From positions 1 to 64,000 of the forward strand of contig SVMF01000002.1 in assembly GCA_015067565.1 (NCBI GenBank): a stretch of 64,000 nt of DNA, written 5' to 3'. Position 1 is the first letter of the stretch; the number at the start of each line of letters is the position of its first letter. The notes under the pieces are model-generated. The model had not been told where the DNA came from. It searched no databases and saw only the letters and a program-made list of their open reading frames with translations. The translations under genes were made by a program, and so were the position numbers. The stretch is from Oscillospiraceae bacterium (lineage in GTDB: Bacteria > Bacillota > Clostridia > Oscillospirales > Oscillospiraceae). Shown here piece after piece: positions 43,201 to 50,678 of this stretch.

Positions 43201-45555
43201 GACGGCACCAATGCCTACATTTTCGATGGTCAGAATGATGCTGCCAACAACAACACTCAGGTTGCGATCGCTGACGGCAAGGTTACCGTTTCCAGCACTC
43301 ATTCCATCATCATCGAGGCTGTTGAGGGCGGCTACACCCTGAAGGCTACTGCTGGCTACCTCAACGGTGCTCTGAAGAATGGCGTAGTTGGCAACGAGCT
43401 TGCATTCGAGGCTGATCCCGCTGTTGCTACTATCGTTTGGACTGATGGCAATCCCATCATCACCGCTACTGCTTTCGGCACCATCTTCCGCTTCAATAAC
43501 AACAGCTATGATGGCGCAGAGCCCTCCTACTGGTTCCGCTTCTTCACGCCGGGCAGCTCTGTCCAGACTCCTGTCAATCTGTACAAGCTGACCGACGATG
43601 CTGCTTGCGAGCATGTATGGGACGCAGGCGTTGTTACCACGGAAGCTACCTGCACCACCGAAGGCGAGATGACCTTCACCTGCACCAAGTGCAGGATCAC
43701 CAAGACCGAAGTCATCGCAATGCTCGACCATACCATTGGTGAGAACGGCACCTGCTCCGTCTGCGGCTATGATCCCAACGCTACCAAGTATGTTGCGATC
43801 TACAATGTTGCAAACGGCATGGCTATGACCAATGAGATCAGTGTTTACAACACCAAGGATCAGCTCAAGGCTGCTGCCGCTACTGTCAAGAACGGCAAGC
43901 TCGAGAGCACTGCTACCAACATTGTCACCTTCAAGATCGAGACCAATGTTGACGGCATCACCTCCTTCATCACTGAAGATGGCAAGTACCTCTATGCTGA
44001 CGGCACCCATGTCCGTCTGGCTGACGAGGGCGGCGACTACACCGAGTTCATCCTCGACGAGTTTGAAGGCGGCAAGCTCATCCGTCTGGCAAACTACCTG
44101 CATGAGGGTCAGTACGCTCAGTACATTGAGTACTATATGAATGTCTTCACCTCCTACGGCATGAAGGAAGGCGCTGACTCCAAGCCTTTCGTTGTCGCTT
44201 TCTATGAGTTGGCTGAGCAGGCTAAGCCCTGTGAGCACGTTTGGGACGAAGGCGTTACCACTGATCCCACCTGCACAGAAGATGGCAAGACCGTTTACAC
44301 CTGCACCCTGTGCGGTGAGACCGTTACCGAGCCCATCGCAGCTCTCGGCCATAACTTCGTTGACGGCATCTGCTCCGTTTGCGGCGCAGAAGAGACCGTC
44401 GTAGAAGACGGCGCATTCGTTCTGAGCACTGAGCTCAAGGACGGCGACGAAGTCGTCATCTACTACCCTGTCGAGAGCCTCGTTATGACTTACGAGATCA
44501 ACGACAGAAGCCGTGTTGTCGGCACTTCCGCGACCGTTAGCGAAAACATCCTCACTGTTCCGGAAGGCGCAGTTGTCTTCACCGTTGAGTATGTTGATGC
44601 AACCAACTTCCTGCTGAAGGCTGACGACGGCAGCTACCTCTACACCGGTGAGGGCGGCAACTCCATGGGCTACACCCAGGATACCGGTGCTTGCAGCCAG
44701 TGGTACCTGAAGGCCATCGACGGCACTTCCAAGTTCTACATCTATAGCGTCGGTGCTAACCACCAGGGCAACTACAACCAGGCTATGGAAGTCTACTACT
44801 CCGCTTTCACCACCTATGGCCAGAAGGACACCGAGATCTATCAGTTCGAGCTGTATGTTAAGACCAATTCCGACGACGTTACTCCTCCCTGCGCACACGA
44901 GTGGGACGAGGGTGAAGTTACCACCGAGCCCGACTGCACCACCGACGGTGAGAAGACCTACAACTGCACCAAGTGCGACGCTACCAAGACCGAAGTTATC
45001 GCTGCTCTGGGCCATGTTGATGCAGACGCCAACAACGAGTGTGACAACTGCGGCACCGTTCTCGGCGGCGACCTGACTGAGGTTGCTTTCTCCAACCTGA
45101 AGGACGGCGACACCATCATGATCGTCATGCACACTGCTGCTGACATGACCAACAAGGACTTCGTCCTGCTCAACAACTATGGCACCACTTCGAAGGACAA
45201 CGCTGTTGAGTTCACCGGTGAGCACAACGAGACCATGTACTTCACAGTCAATATCGCTGAAGATGGCACTGTTACTCTGACCGCAGGCGACAAGAACGTC
45301 TACTGCACCGCCAGTGGCAACAATGGCCTGTGCTGCGCATCCTCCGAGGCAGGCGCAATCAGCTTTGACGAGTCCATCGGCTATCTGACCATCGTTGACC
45401 AGGCCGGCAATGTCCGTTACATTGGTGTCTATGACAACAACGGCGGCGACATGAGCAAGGTTATGGTTCCGAACTTCCGCGCATACAAGATGAAGGACGA
45501 CGGCACCATCGCTAACATCGGTGGCCAGACCCTGACCATCTACAAGATTGGCTAA
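40204..45555 (+). CDS. secreted SLH-anchored 5'-nucleotidase/metallophosphatase, multi-modular
   Basis: 1783 residues. Signal peptide 1-26 (LLLAVVMMIGILPFASA). Three SLH domains (about 28-200) bind secondary cell-wall polymer. A UshA-like metallophosphatase spans about 270-560: FTNDTHTY, VVDAGDHAQGT, TLGNHEFDYG, DGHSHST. The 5'-nucleotidase C-terminal domain (about 595-770) has MNGGGIRANMPAGDIS. From about 815 come repeated lectin-like or carbohydrate-binding-like modules (five copies, for example ENGEEVVIYNAGSGKAMAA and KDGDEVVIYYPVESLVMTY). Four Cys/His modules of the pattern CxHxWDxG..TC..C..CG are at about 213, 1136, 1341 and 1562. It probably releases phosphate or nucleosides from extracellular nucleotides at the cell surface. 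AAGGAGG sets the start. The 1749-codon antisense frame is a shadow. Confidence 0.9.
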   Translation: MKNAKRIIALLLAVVMMIGILPFASAANVGPFTDVEEDDWYGEFVAYVYEYGLMNGLSKTTFGPNETCTRAMAATVLYRIEGSPAVAEPATFTDLDLKADWYLDPVAWAEDEGVVNGVGNGKFDPDGLVTREQLVTMIWRYAGSPEPTVDGGIDKFPDAKSVSDYAVKAFNWAIAKGIIDGKDDKLVPAGNATRAEFAKIISVYDKTNQPCETHTWVDGEVIKEATCTEAGEMATICSVCGEKGTKEIPALGHDYVDGVCSRCGDKLAEDGEGVIYFTNDTHTYIDKALSYATIAELKNQTAKIADGVLVVDAGDHAQGTIYGGWDKGQTIIELMNAAGYDYATLGNHEFDYGMDGAMNIIKWADHEYLSANFYHEEAGVRGENVLKSYAIEEMAGKKVAIIGITTPESFTKSTPAYFQDENGNYIYGIAGGEDGAALYADVQAAIDAAKAEGAEIIIALGHLGDDPASDPWNSEDVISNTTGLNAFIDGHSHSTVEGKEVADKAGNKVILASTGEYFDSIGKMTIKADGTISVELITDCALADASVAADIYEWITEIDAATGTPIAKSEVDFRINVVTGTDAEGKDIVERLIRKQETNLGDFCADALYFLFDNMDMDVDVAIMNGGGIRANMPAGDISYKTTKTVHTFGNVACLQTITGQQLLDALEWGAKDVGVGENGGFLQVSGITYEIHSYIPSTVQKDDKGVWCGAPTGEYRVKNVMVGGEPLDVNAKYNLAGYNYTLRDLGDGFAMFDGAVNVLDYVMEDYLVLANYAESFPEKTIKADNSVLGANYGDVNGEGRIVIKTEKEKTNKYKLDTALENGEEVVIYNAGSGKAMAATMNGYNLLGVEVAPADHTITTDDASLVWTVEKAADGTIKFVNGDYVLKCGVDGIYSNLYLEGDYADGWKLVQCNASNASFYIQSTTATTEYGPVYVEWYDAKGGFTAYGTSESRLTEAAFGFQFYTPNGDYTPPILEEKVFQKVTEDLGNWEGTYVIGWDDGTNAYIFDGQNDAANNNTQVAIADGKVTVSSTHSIIIEAVEGGYTLKATAGYLNGALKNGVVGNELAFEADPAVATIVWTDGNPIITATAFGTIFRFNNNSYDGAEPSYWFRFFTPGSSVQTPVNLYKLTDDAACEHVWDAGVVTTEATCTTEGEMTFTCTKCRITKTEVIAMLDHTIGENGTCSVCGYDPNATKYVAIYNVANGMAMTNEISVYNTKDQLKAAAATVKNGKLESTATNIVTFKIETNVDGITSFITEDGKYLYADGTHVRLADEGGDYTEFILDEFEGGKLIRLANYLHEGQYAQYIEYYMNVFTSYGMKEGADSKPFVVAFYELAEQAKPCEHVWDEGVTTDPTCTEDGKTVYTCTLCGETVTEPIAALGHNFVDGICSVCGAEETVVEDGAFVLSTELKDGDEVVIYYPVESLVMTYEINDRSRVVGTSATVSENILTVPEGAVVFTVEYVDATNFLLKADDGSYLYTGEGGNSMGYTQDTGACSQWYLKAIDGTSKFYIYSVGANHQGNYNQAMEVYYSAFTTYGQKDTEIYQFELYVKTNSDDVTPPCAHEWDEGEVTTEPDCTTDGEKTYNCTKCDATKTEVIAALGHVDADANNECDNCGTVLGGDLTEVAFSNLKDGDTIMIVMHTAADMTNKDFVLLNNYGTTSKDNAVEFTGEHNETMYFTVNIAEDGTVTLTAGDKNVYCTASGNNGLCCASSEAGAISFDESIGYLTIVDQAGNVRYIGVYDNNGGDMSKVMVPNFRAYKMKDDGTIANIGGQTLTIYKIG

Positions 45556-45595
45556 TTGACGAATTGTAGATTGCACGGAATGCAATAAATCCCAA

Positions 45596-45621
45596 AGGGG
45601 CGTTGCTTCGGCAACGCCCCT
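45596..45621 (+). terminator. terminator of the SLH/5'-nucleotidase gene
   Basis: AGGGGCGTTGC-TTCG-GCAACGCCCCT; the composite repeat end CAGAGCGTCAAAAAA begins at its edge. Confidence 0.75.
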
Positions 45622-45637
45622 CAGAGCGTCAAAAAAG

Positions 45638-45677
45638 TCGCCAACCGTCAAAATGCAAATTTTTTGACGGTTGGCGA
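45638..45677. repeat. R1 terminal hairpin, copy 2
   Basis: TCGCCAACCGTC..GACGGTTGGCGA, in the opposite orientation to the copy at 50585-50624. Confidence 0.8.
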
Positions 45678-45777
45678 TCTGTGTTTCAATCGTCTGTTGC
45701 GACATAAACCTGATATAAGCCCAAAACATATCCAATGCTTGCTAAGCAAGGCATTATGACTTATACGATTATCTAAT
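45678..45777. repeat. R4-like repeat (reverse orientation)
   Basis: Contains AACATATCCAATGCTTGCTA and AGCAAGGCATTATGACTTAT, the reverse complement of 50495-50580. Confidence 0.7.
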
Positions 45778-45779
45778 AA

Positions 45780-46105
45780 AAAACGACCACAACGCTGTCA
45801 CGACAACGCGCAGCGTGCCCGGAGGGGTCATGGGGAGGGCGGCTCTGCGGCGGGGTAGGCAGTAACAAAACATGAAACGTTTGAATCGCCGCAGGCTCCA
45901 GCGCCTCCCCATGCCTGTTCTTTGGTACCTTTCTTGCAGGAGCAAGAAAGGTACGCCCCACGCAGTGGAGCAAACTTCCGACTTGTATAGTGGCAATTTC
46001 CTTAAAAAACTGCCTGCGAGCGCGCCAAGGATGTCGCGCGCTACGATATGCGAAAGACGAGACTTCTTGCACACGGTCACGGCATGCCGTGCCCCTACAA
46101 TGACG
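45780..46105. repeat. R3a intergenic repeat, copy 2
   Basis: Nearly the same as 24751-25065, including the GGTACCTTTCTTGC hairpin and the terminal CACGGTCACGGCATGCCGTG palindrome. Confidence 0.8.
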
Positions 46106-46166
46106 TGAGCAACGCACCGTTAAATTGGAATTTTATCAAAGCTTTTCATCAGGTTTTAGTATAAGA

Positions 46167-46640
46167 GGTTCTTGCGAGGAGCGAAGCGATGTGGCGGTGG
46201 CCTGCGCTTTACGGGTGCAACTCAAAGTATCGTGGTGCGATGGACATCGGTACTTTGCTCCACTGCGTGGGGCGTGACTTTCTTGTTTCGGCCAAGAAAG
46301 TCACCAAAGAACACGACAAGAGAGAGGCGCTGTAGAAAACCTATCGTTCCGTTGAACGAATCGTTACTGCCAAGCTCGGTTTTCAAGCCGCCCTCTCTCT
46401 TGACGCTCTCCAGGCACGCTGACGCGGATCGTTCCCCTGTGGCGATCGGTTTCGTGATGCGGAATTCTTGCCGCCTTTGCAAGAAAAAATTTATCAAACT
46501 TTTTGTCGCTCCGGTTGCCCTCGATAAAAACGACCACAACGCTGTCACGACGACGCGCAGCGTGCCTGGAGGGGTCATGCGAAAGACGAGACTTCTTGCA
46601 CACGGTCACGGCCATGCCGTGACCCTACAATGACATGAGC
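46167..46640. repeat. R2 fragment, R3b copy 2 and a deleted R3a copy
   Basis: 46167-46195 is a short R2-like piece (CTTGCGAGGAGCGAAGCGAT). 46209-46464 matches R3b at 24462-24710. 46496-46640 begins like R3a (TTTTGTCGCTCCGGTTGCCC) but jumps from GGAGGGGTCAT to GCGAAAGACGAG, deleting about 230 bases of the full repeat. No gene seen. Confidence 0.7.
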
Positions 46641-46657
46641 AACGCCCCTTTTCATGA

Positions 46658-46695
46658 AAATCGCCTGATGTCAAGATTCTGACATCAGGCGATTT
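46658..46695. terminator. perfect 16-bp hairpin
   Basis: AAATCGCCTGATGTCA / TGACATCAGGCGATTT with a 6-base loop. No gene ends here on the plus strand; about 160 bases of unassigned sequence separate it from the minus-strand VWA gene, for which it is a possible terminator. Confidence 0.5.
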
Positions 46696-46851
46696 GCGTT
46701 TGGGTGTTAACTATGAGCAGAAGCAGAGTGCGGAGCTGTGTCTAAAGGTACCGGATCTCGATGGAGCGTTTGCTCATTGTAGTCGTGGCTGCCGCAATAG
46801 GGCGTATGCAAATTCCAAACTTACCGATTCATCGGATGTGCCGATCATACG

Positions 46852-47499
46852 TTATTTCTTGCGGCGCTTAAAATCCTCGTCGGCCTTACGCTTCCAATCA
46901 GCCGTCAGCGGTCGGCTGGCGCGCACGGTGCAAATGGCATCGCTCATGGCTTCGTAATTCTCCCGTGTACCAACGCTGTCAGCGTGGTAGTTGACCGAAC
47001 GGTCAGCGCCGATGCCGTAGGCTGCGGCCGTCTTGACCGCGTCGATGTTCGCACCGAGGAAGAGAAATTCCCAGCCGTATTTCTCCTTCTGATGCTCAAT
47101 CATAGCTCTGATTTTATCGGCATCATAGCTACGGCTTGCGTTTTCCATGCCGTCGGTGGTGATGATGAACATGGTGTGTTCGGGCACATCCTCCTTGCGG
47201 GCGTATTTGTGGATGTTGCCGATGTGATGGATTGCGCCGCCGATGGCATCGAGCAGGGCGGTACAGCCGCGGACGCTGTAGTCCTTTTCGGTCATGGCCG
47301 GCACTTCACTCAGGCGCACGCGGTCGTGCAGAACCTCCTGCTCGTTGTCAAACAGGACCGTGGAAACGAAGCACGCACCGTCGAGCTTCTTCTGCTTTTC
47401 GAGCATAGCATTGAAGCCGCCGATGGTGTCGCTCTCAAGACCTGCCATAGAGCCGCTGCGATCGAGGATGAATACGAGTTCTGTGATGTTGTTTTTCAT
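46852..47499 (-). CDS. VWA-domain protein (TerY-like fold)
   Basis: 215 residues, essentially one VWA domain. MIDAS is intact: FILDRSGSMAGLESD (DxSxS), Thr in GCTALLDAIGG, and the later Asp in FIITTDGMENASRSYD. The C-terminus is highly basic (KRKADEDFKRRKK). ATG 47499 was chosen because GAGAGGTTTTT precedes it; the frame is open further upstream without an RBS. Cytoplasmic, no signal peptide. Single-domain VWA proteins of this type are frequent in Firmicutes, sometimes near tellurite-type or conflict genes. It lies about 80 bases downstream of a macrodomain gene on the same strand. Confidence 0.8.
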   Translation of the reverse strand: MKNNITELVFILDRSGSMAGLESDTIGGFNAMLEKQKKLDGACFVSTVLFDNEQEVLHDRVRLSEVPAMTEKDYSVRGCTALLDAIGGAIHHIGNIHKYARKEDVPEHTMFIITTDGMENASRSYDADKIRAMIEHQKEKYGWEFLFLGANIDAVKTAAAYGIGADRSVNYHADSVGTRENYEAMSDAICTVRASRPLTADWKRKADEDFKRRKK

Positions 47500-47580
47500 G
47501 ATAAAAACCTCTCTTTCGTTTGATGTCTGTATCATACATCAAAGAAAGAGAGGTTTGGTCGCTTCGCAGGCGACATTTTT

Positions 47581-48588
47581 TTATGCACCGAGTAAGCTCT
47601 GATCAAAGTCGAACAGTGCTTGATTGATCTCGTGGATGTTGTATTTGCCATGACGGATAAAGTATTCGATGATGATGTCGAATTTGTTGCTGTGCGACAG
47701 GGCAAAGCCTGCCTTGCGCAGCAACTCCTCCGTCTCGTGTAGCGGCAGCTCCAGGGCGATGGCGAAGGCGATGGCCGTCGGCTTCGACGGCTTGTAATGC
47801 ACATCGCTGCGGATCTTGGAAAAGAGCTTGCGATCGATGTTGGCTCGTTTGTAGCAGGCCGCATCGCTCATGCCCTTCTCGTCGATCTTGCGCAGGAGCA
47901 TCTGGGAAAAGCTCTCATCAAGCTCAGAAAGTCTGTGCTCCAGATCATTCTTTGCCTTGGGCTTGCTGTAGGTGCTGCACGGTGTGCAGGCACATTTGAC
48001 ACGGGGCATCAGATCCTCGTCCGACAGGGCAATGGCTCTGCTGCGCGGATCGACATAGGGACTGATATAGTGGTCGTCGATGAACTCTGCGATGTCGGAA
48101 AACAGCTTTCCGCTGATGCGGTATGCCTCCCGATCGTAGATGACGAGGTAGACCGTCATATCGTTTTCCATCAAAAAGTCGCTGATCGTATCTATCGCAA
48201 CGCGCAGGGCGCGATCCTTCGGATAGCCGAAAATGCCCGACGAGATCAGGGGGAATGCAATCGTTTCGCAGCCGTGCTCCTTGGCCAAAAGCAGCGATTG
48301 ACGATAGCACGAGGCTAAGAGCCTGCGCTCACCGTGCACGCCGTTGCGATAGACAGGGCCGACGGTGTGGATGACAAATTTTGCCGGCAGCTTGTAGCCG
48401 CGAGTAATCTTCGCCTCGCCGGTGCAGCAACCGCCGAGCGTCTTGCATTCAGCCAAAAGTTCAGGCCCTGCGGCATAGTGGATCGCACCGTCCACACCGC
48501 CACCACCCAAAAGGGTGGTGTTCGCGGCATTGACGATGGCATCGACCTTCATTTTTGTTATGTCATTTCGAACGATATGCAACGGCAC
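47581..48588 (-). CDS. macrodomain (ADP-ribose hydrolase-like) protein with C-terminal helical/HTH domain
   Basis: 335 residues. Residues 1-170 are a macrodomain: [20 protein letters not shown] (substrate Asn and the Gly-rich loop), [23 protein letters not shown] and the second loop [11 protein letters not shown]. This family removes ADP-ribose or O-acetyl from acetyl-ADP-ribose. Residues about 235-335 form a second domain, [19 protein letters not shown] and preceding ARANIDRK-like helices ([18 protein letters not shown]), resembling an XRE-type fold. The two-domain form is recurrent in Clostridia. Minus-strand neighbour of the VWA gene. Confidence 0.88.
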   Translation of the reverse strand: MPLHIVRNDITKMKVDAIVNAANTTLLGGGGVDGAIHYAAGPELLAECKTLGGCCTGEAKITRGYKLPAKFVIHTVGPVYRNGVHGERRLLASCYRQSLLLAKEHGCETIAFPLISSGIFGYPKDRALRVAIDTISDFLMENDMTVYLVIYDREAYRISGKLFSDIAEFIDDHYISPYVDPRSRAIALSDEDLMPRVKCACTPCSTYSKPKAKNDLEHRLSELDESFSQMLLRKIDEKGMSDAACYKRANIDRKLFSKIRSDVHYKPSKPTAIAFAIALELPLHETEELLRKAGFALSHSNKFDIIIEYFIRHGKYNIHEINQALFDFDQSLLGA

Positions 48589-48673
48589 GGGTGATCCTCC
48601 GTTCTGTATGAACTGTGGTTGACATGAGGTATGGACTTTGCCTCATGCCGGGAATTACATCTTTCGCAAGGGC

Positions 48674-49816
48674 TTACATCAGCTGACGGATCAGGGCCTT
48701 CATATCCTCCACAGAAGCCTCCTTGGGGTTGCCGGGGGCGCAGGCATCGGCATAGGCCGACTGTGCCAGGAACTCCAGATCCTCTTCGCGGATGGCGGGA
48801 AGCTTGGTCGGGATGCCGACATCGACGCTGAGCTGACGCACAGCATCCACAGCAGCCTTGCGATAGGCAGCCTGATCCATGCCGGTGGTATCCACACCCA
48901 TGGCCTCAGCGATGGCCTTGTACTTCTCGCCCGTGACCTCTGCATTGAATTCCATGACGATGGGCAGCATCATGGCGCAGGCAACACCGTGGGGCGTGTC
49001 ATAGACCGCACCGAGGGTGTGTGCGATGGAGTGGGCGATGCCCAGACCGACATTGGAGAAGGCCATGCCCGTGACAAACTGCCCCAGAGCCATGCCCTCA
49101 CGACCCTCGGGATCGTTTTCGACTGCACCGCGCAGGCTCTTGGCGATCAGGCGAATGGCCTCGAGGTTCAGGCAGTCGGGCAGTGCCCAGGCGGCTCTGG
49201 TGGTGTAGCCTTCGATGGCATGGGTCAGAGCGTCCATGCCGGTGGAGGCGGTCAAGCCTTTGGGCATGGTGGACATCATATCCGGATCGACGATGGCGAT
49301 GTCGGGAATGTCGTTGACATCGACGCAGACGAACTTGCGCTTGCGCTCGACATCGGTAATGACGTAGTTAATCGTTGCCTCAGCTGCCGTACCTGCGGTG
49401 GTGGGGACAGCGATGGTATAGACCGTGCGGTTCTTGGTCGGGGCAACGCCCTCGAGAGAACGGACATCGGCAAATTCGGGGTTGTTGATGATGATGCCGA
49501 TGGCCTTTGCGGTGTCCATGGAGGAGCCGCCGCCGACAGCGATCATGTAATCGGCACCGCTGGCCTTATATGCGGCAACACCGCTTTGTACATTTTCGAT
49601 GGTGGGATTGGGCTTGATGTCCGAGTAGACCTCATAGGCCATGCCCTCTTTGTCGAGGACGTCGGTGACCTTCTTGGTGACATCGAACTTGACCAGATCG
49701 GGGTCAGTTGCAATGAAAGCCTTCTTGAAGCCCTTGGATGCAACGAGAGCGGGGATCTCCAGAATCGCACCCTTGCCGTGGTAGGAAATTGCATTCGAAA
49801 CAAAACGATTTGCCAT
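48674..49816 (-). CDS. fucO: iron-containing alcohol dehydrogenase, lactaldehyde reductase (FucO-like)
   Basis: 380 residues, full length for group III iron dehydrogenases. NAD-binding GGGSSMDTAKAIG, PTTAGTAAEAT, and the metal ligands in TGMDALTHAIEGY (Asp, His), HSIAHTLGAVYDTPHGVA (two His). It reduces L-lactaldehyde to 1,2-propanediol during fucose or rhamnose fermentation, or acts as another alcohol dehydrogenase. RBS TTGGAGGTTTTAT upstream of ATG 49816. It stands alone here, with no fucose operon genes in view, so substrate is uncertain while the family call is firm. Confidence 0.88.
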   Translation of the reverse strand: MANRFVSNAISYHGKGAILEIPALVASKGFKKAFIATDPDLVKFDVTKKVTDVLDKEGMAYEVYSDIKPNPTIENVQSGVAAYKASGADYMIAVGGGSSMDTAKAIGIIINNPEFADVRSLEGVAPTKNRTVYTIAVPTTAGTAAEATINYVITDVERKRKFVCVDVNDIPDIAIVDPDMMSTMPKGLTASTGMDALTHAIEGYTTRAAWALPDCLNLEAIRLIAKSLRGAVENDPEGREGMALGQFVTGMAFSNVGLGIAHSIAHTLGAVYDTPHGVACAMMLPIVMEFNAEVTGEKYKAIAEAMGVDTTGMDQAAYRKAAVDAVRQLSVDVGIPTKLPAIREEDLEFLAQSAYADACAPGNPKEASVEDMKALIRQLM

Positions 49817-49920
49817 AATAAAACCTCCAAAAATGTATTACCGGAAAATCCGACACCTCCATTATACACAAAATCGCCTCCGTTGTAAAGAGGGGTGCTA
49901 CGGAACGAAGAAGGAACAAA

Positions 49921-50010
49921 AACAGAGCCCAAAAAGTCGGCAAGACGAGCAAACCGAGTTCGTCGGCGTACGATGGTACGGTAGAGTTCGGTTTGCGATG
50001 TAATACGAAA
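49921..50010. repeat. R4 fragment
   Basis: CAAAAAGTCGGCAAGACGAG and the ACCGAGTTCGTCGG..GGTAGAGTTCGGTTTG palindrome, as at 25095-25165. Confidence 0.7.
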
Positions 50011-50042
50011 ACCTGATGAAAAGTTTTGATAAAATTCCAATT

Positions 50043-50440
50043 GGTCGCTCCGGTTGCCCACGATAAAAACGACCACAACGCTGTCACGACTACGCGCAGC
50101 GTGCCTGGAGGGGTCATGGGGAGGGCGGCTCTGCGGCGGGGTAGGCAGTAACAAAACATGAAAGGTTTGAATAGCCGCAGGCTCCAGCGCCTCCCCATGC
50201 CTGTTCTTTGGTACCTTTCTTGCAGGAGCAAGAAAGGTACGCCCCACGCAGTGGAGCAAACTTCCGACTTGTACAGTCGTAATTTTCTTATAATACTGTT
50301 TCTCGATAAAATGATTAAATCGTTTTATTGAGAATTAGTATAAAAACTGCCTGCGAGCGCGCCAAGGATGTCGCGCGTTACGATATGCGAAAGGCGAGAC
50401 TTCTTGCACACGGTCACGGCATGCCGTGACCCTACAATGA
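50043..50440. repeat. R3a repeat, copy 3, with a 65-bp AT-rich insertion
   Basis: The repeat runs as in copies 1 and 2 up to CTTGTACAGTCG (about 50280), then about 65 bases foreign to the other copies (containing TTCTCGATAAAATGATTAAATCGTTTTATTGAGAA, an inverted repeat), then resumes at AAAAACTGCCTGCGAGCG near 50342. Confidence 0.75.
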
Positions 50441-50489
50441 CATGAGCAACGCATCGATAAATTGGAATTTGTCAATTATTCTTCTTAGG

Positions 50490-50580
50490 GAATCGTATAA
50501 GTCAAAATGCCTTGCTTAGCAAGCATTGGATATGTTTTGGTCTTATATCAGGTTTATGTTTGCAACAGGCGATTGGAACA
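50490..50580. repeat. R4-like repeat (forward)
   Basis: ATCGTATAAGTCAAAATGCC to the R1 hairpin; inverse copy at 45678-45777. Confidence 0.7.
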
Positions 50581-50584
50581 CAGA

Positions 50585-50624
50585 TCGCCAACCGTCAAAA
50601 AATTTGCATTTTGACGGTTGGCGA
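50585..50624. repeat. R1 terminal hairpin, copy 3
   Basis: TCGCCAACCGTC..GACGGTTGGCGA, then CTTTTTGACGCTCT, the composite end. Confidence 0.8.
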
Positions 50625-50640
50625 CTTTTTGACGCTCTAA

Positions 50641-50671
50641 AAAAACAGAGTGCCGAAGCACTCTGTTTTTA
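50641..50671 (-). terminator. terminator of the SurA/PpiC-like gene
   Basis: AAAAACAGAGTGC-CGAA-GCACTCTGTTTTT, strong stem with runs on both sides, eight bases past the minus-strand stop. Confidence 0.85.
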
Positions 50672-50678
50672 TTTCATT

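Noticed and set aside
40486-45735. Antisense open frame of 1749 codons opposite the SLH/5'-nucleotidase
   Set aside because: Composition is the reverse-complement shadow of a Gly/Asp/Thr-rich exoprotein; no start signal and no family resemblance.
45596-46652. A fourth terminator duplication around the 45.6-46.6 kb block
   Set aside because: The right side shows only GAGCAACGCCCCTTTT, and GAGCAACGC is part of the R3a end, so the match is not a clean duplicate.
46696-46851. Coding fragment between the hairpin at 46658 and the VWA gene (VNYEQKQSAELCLKVPDLDG)
   Set aside because: Open but short, no start with RBS and no recognisable family; left as unassigned sequence.
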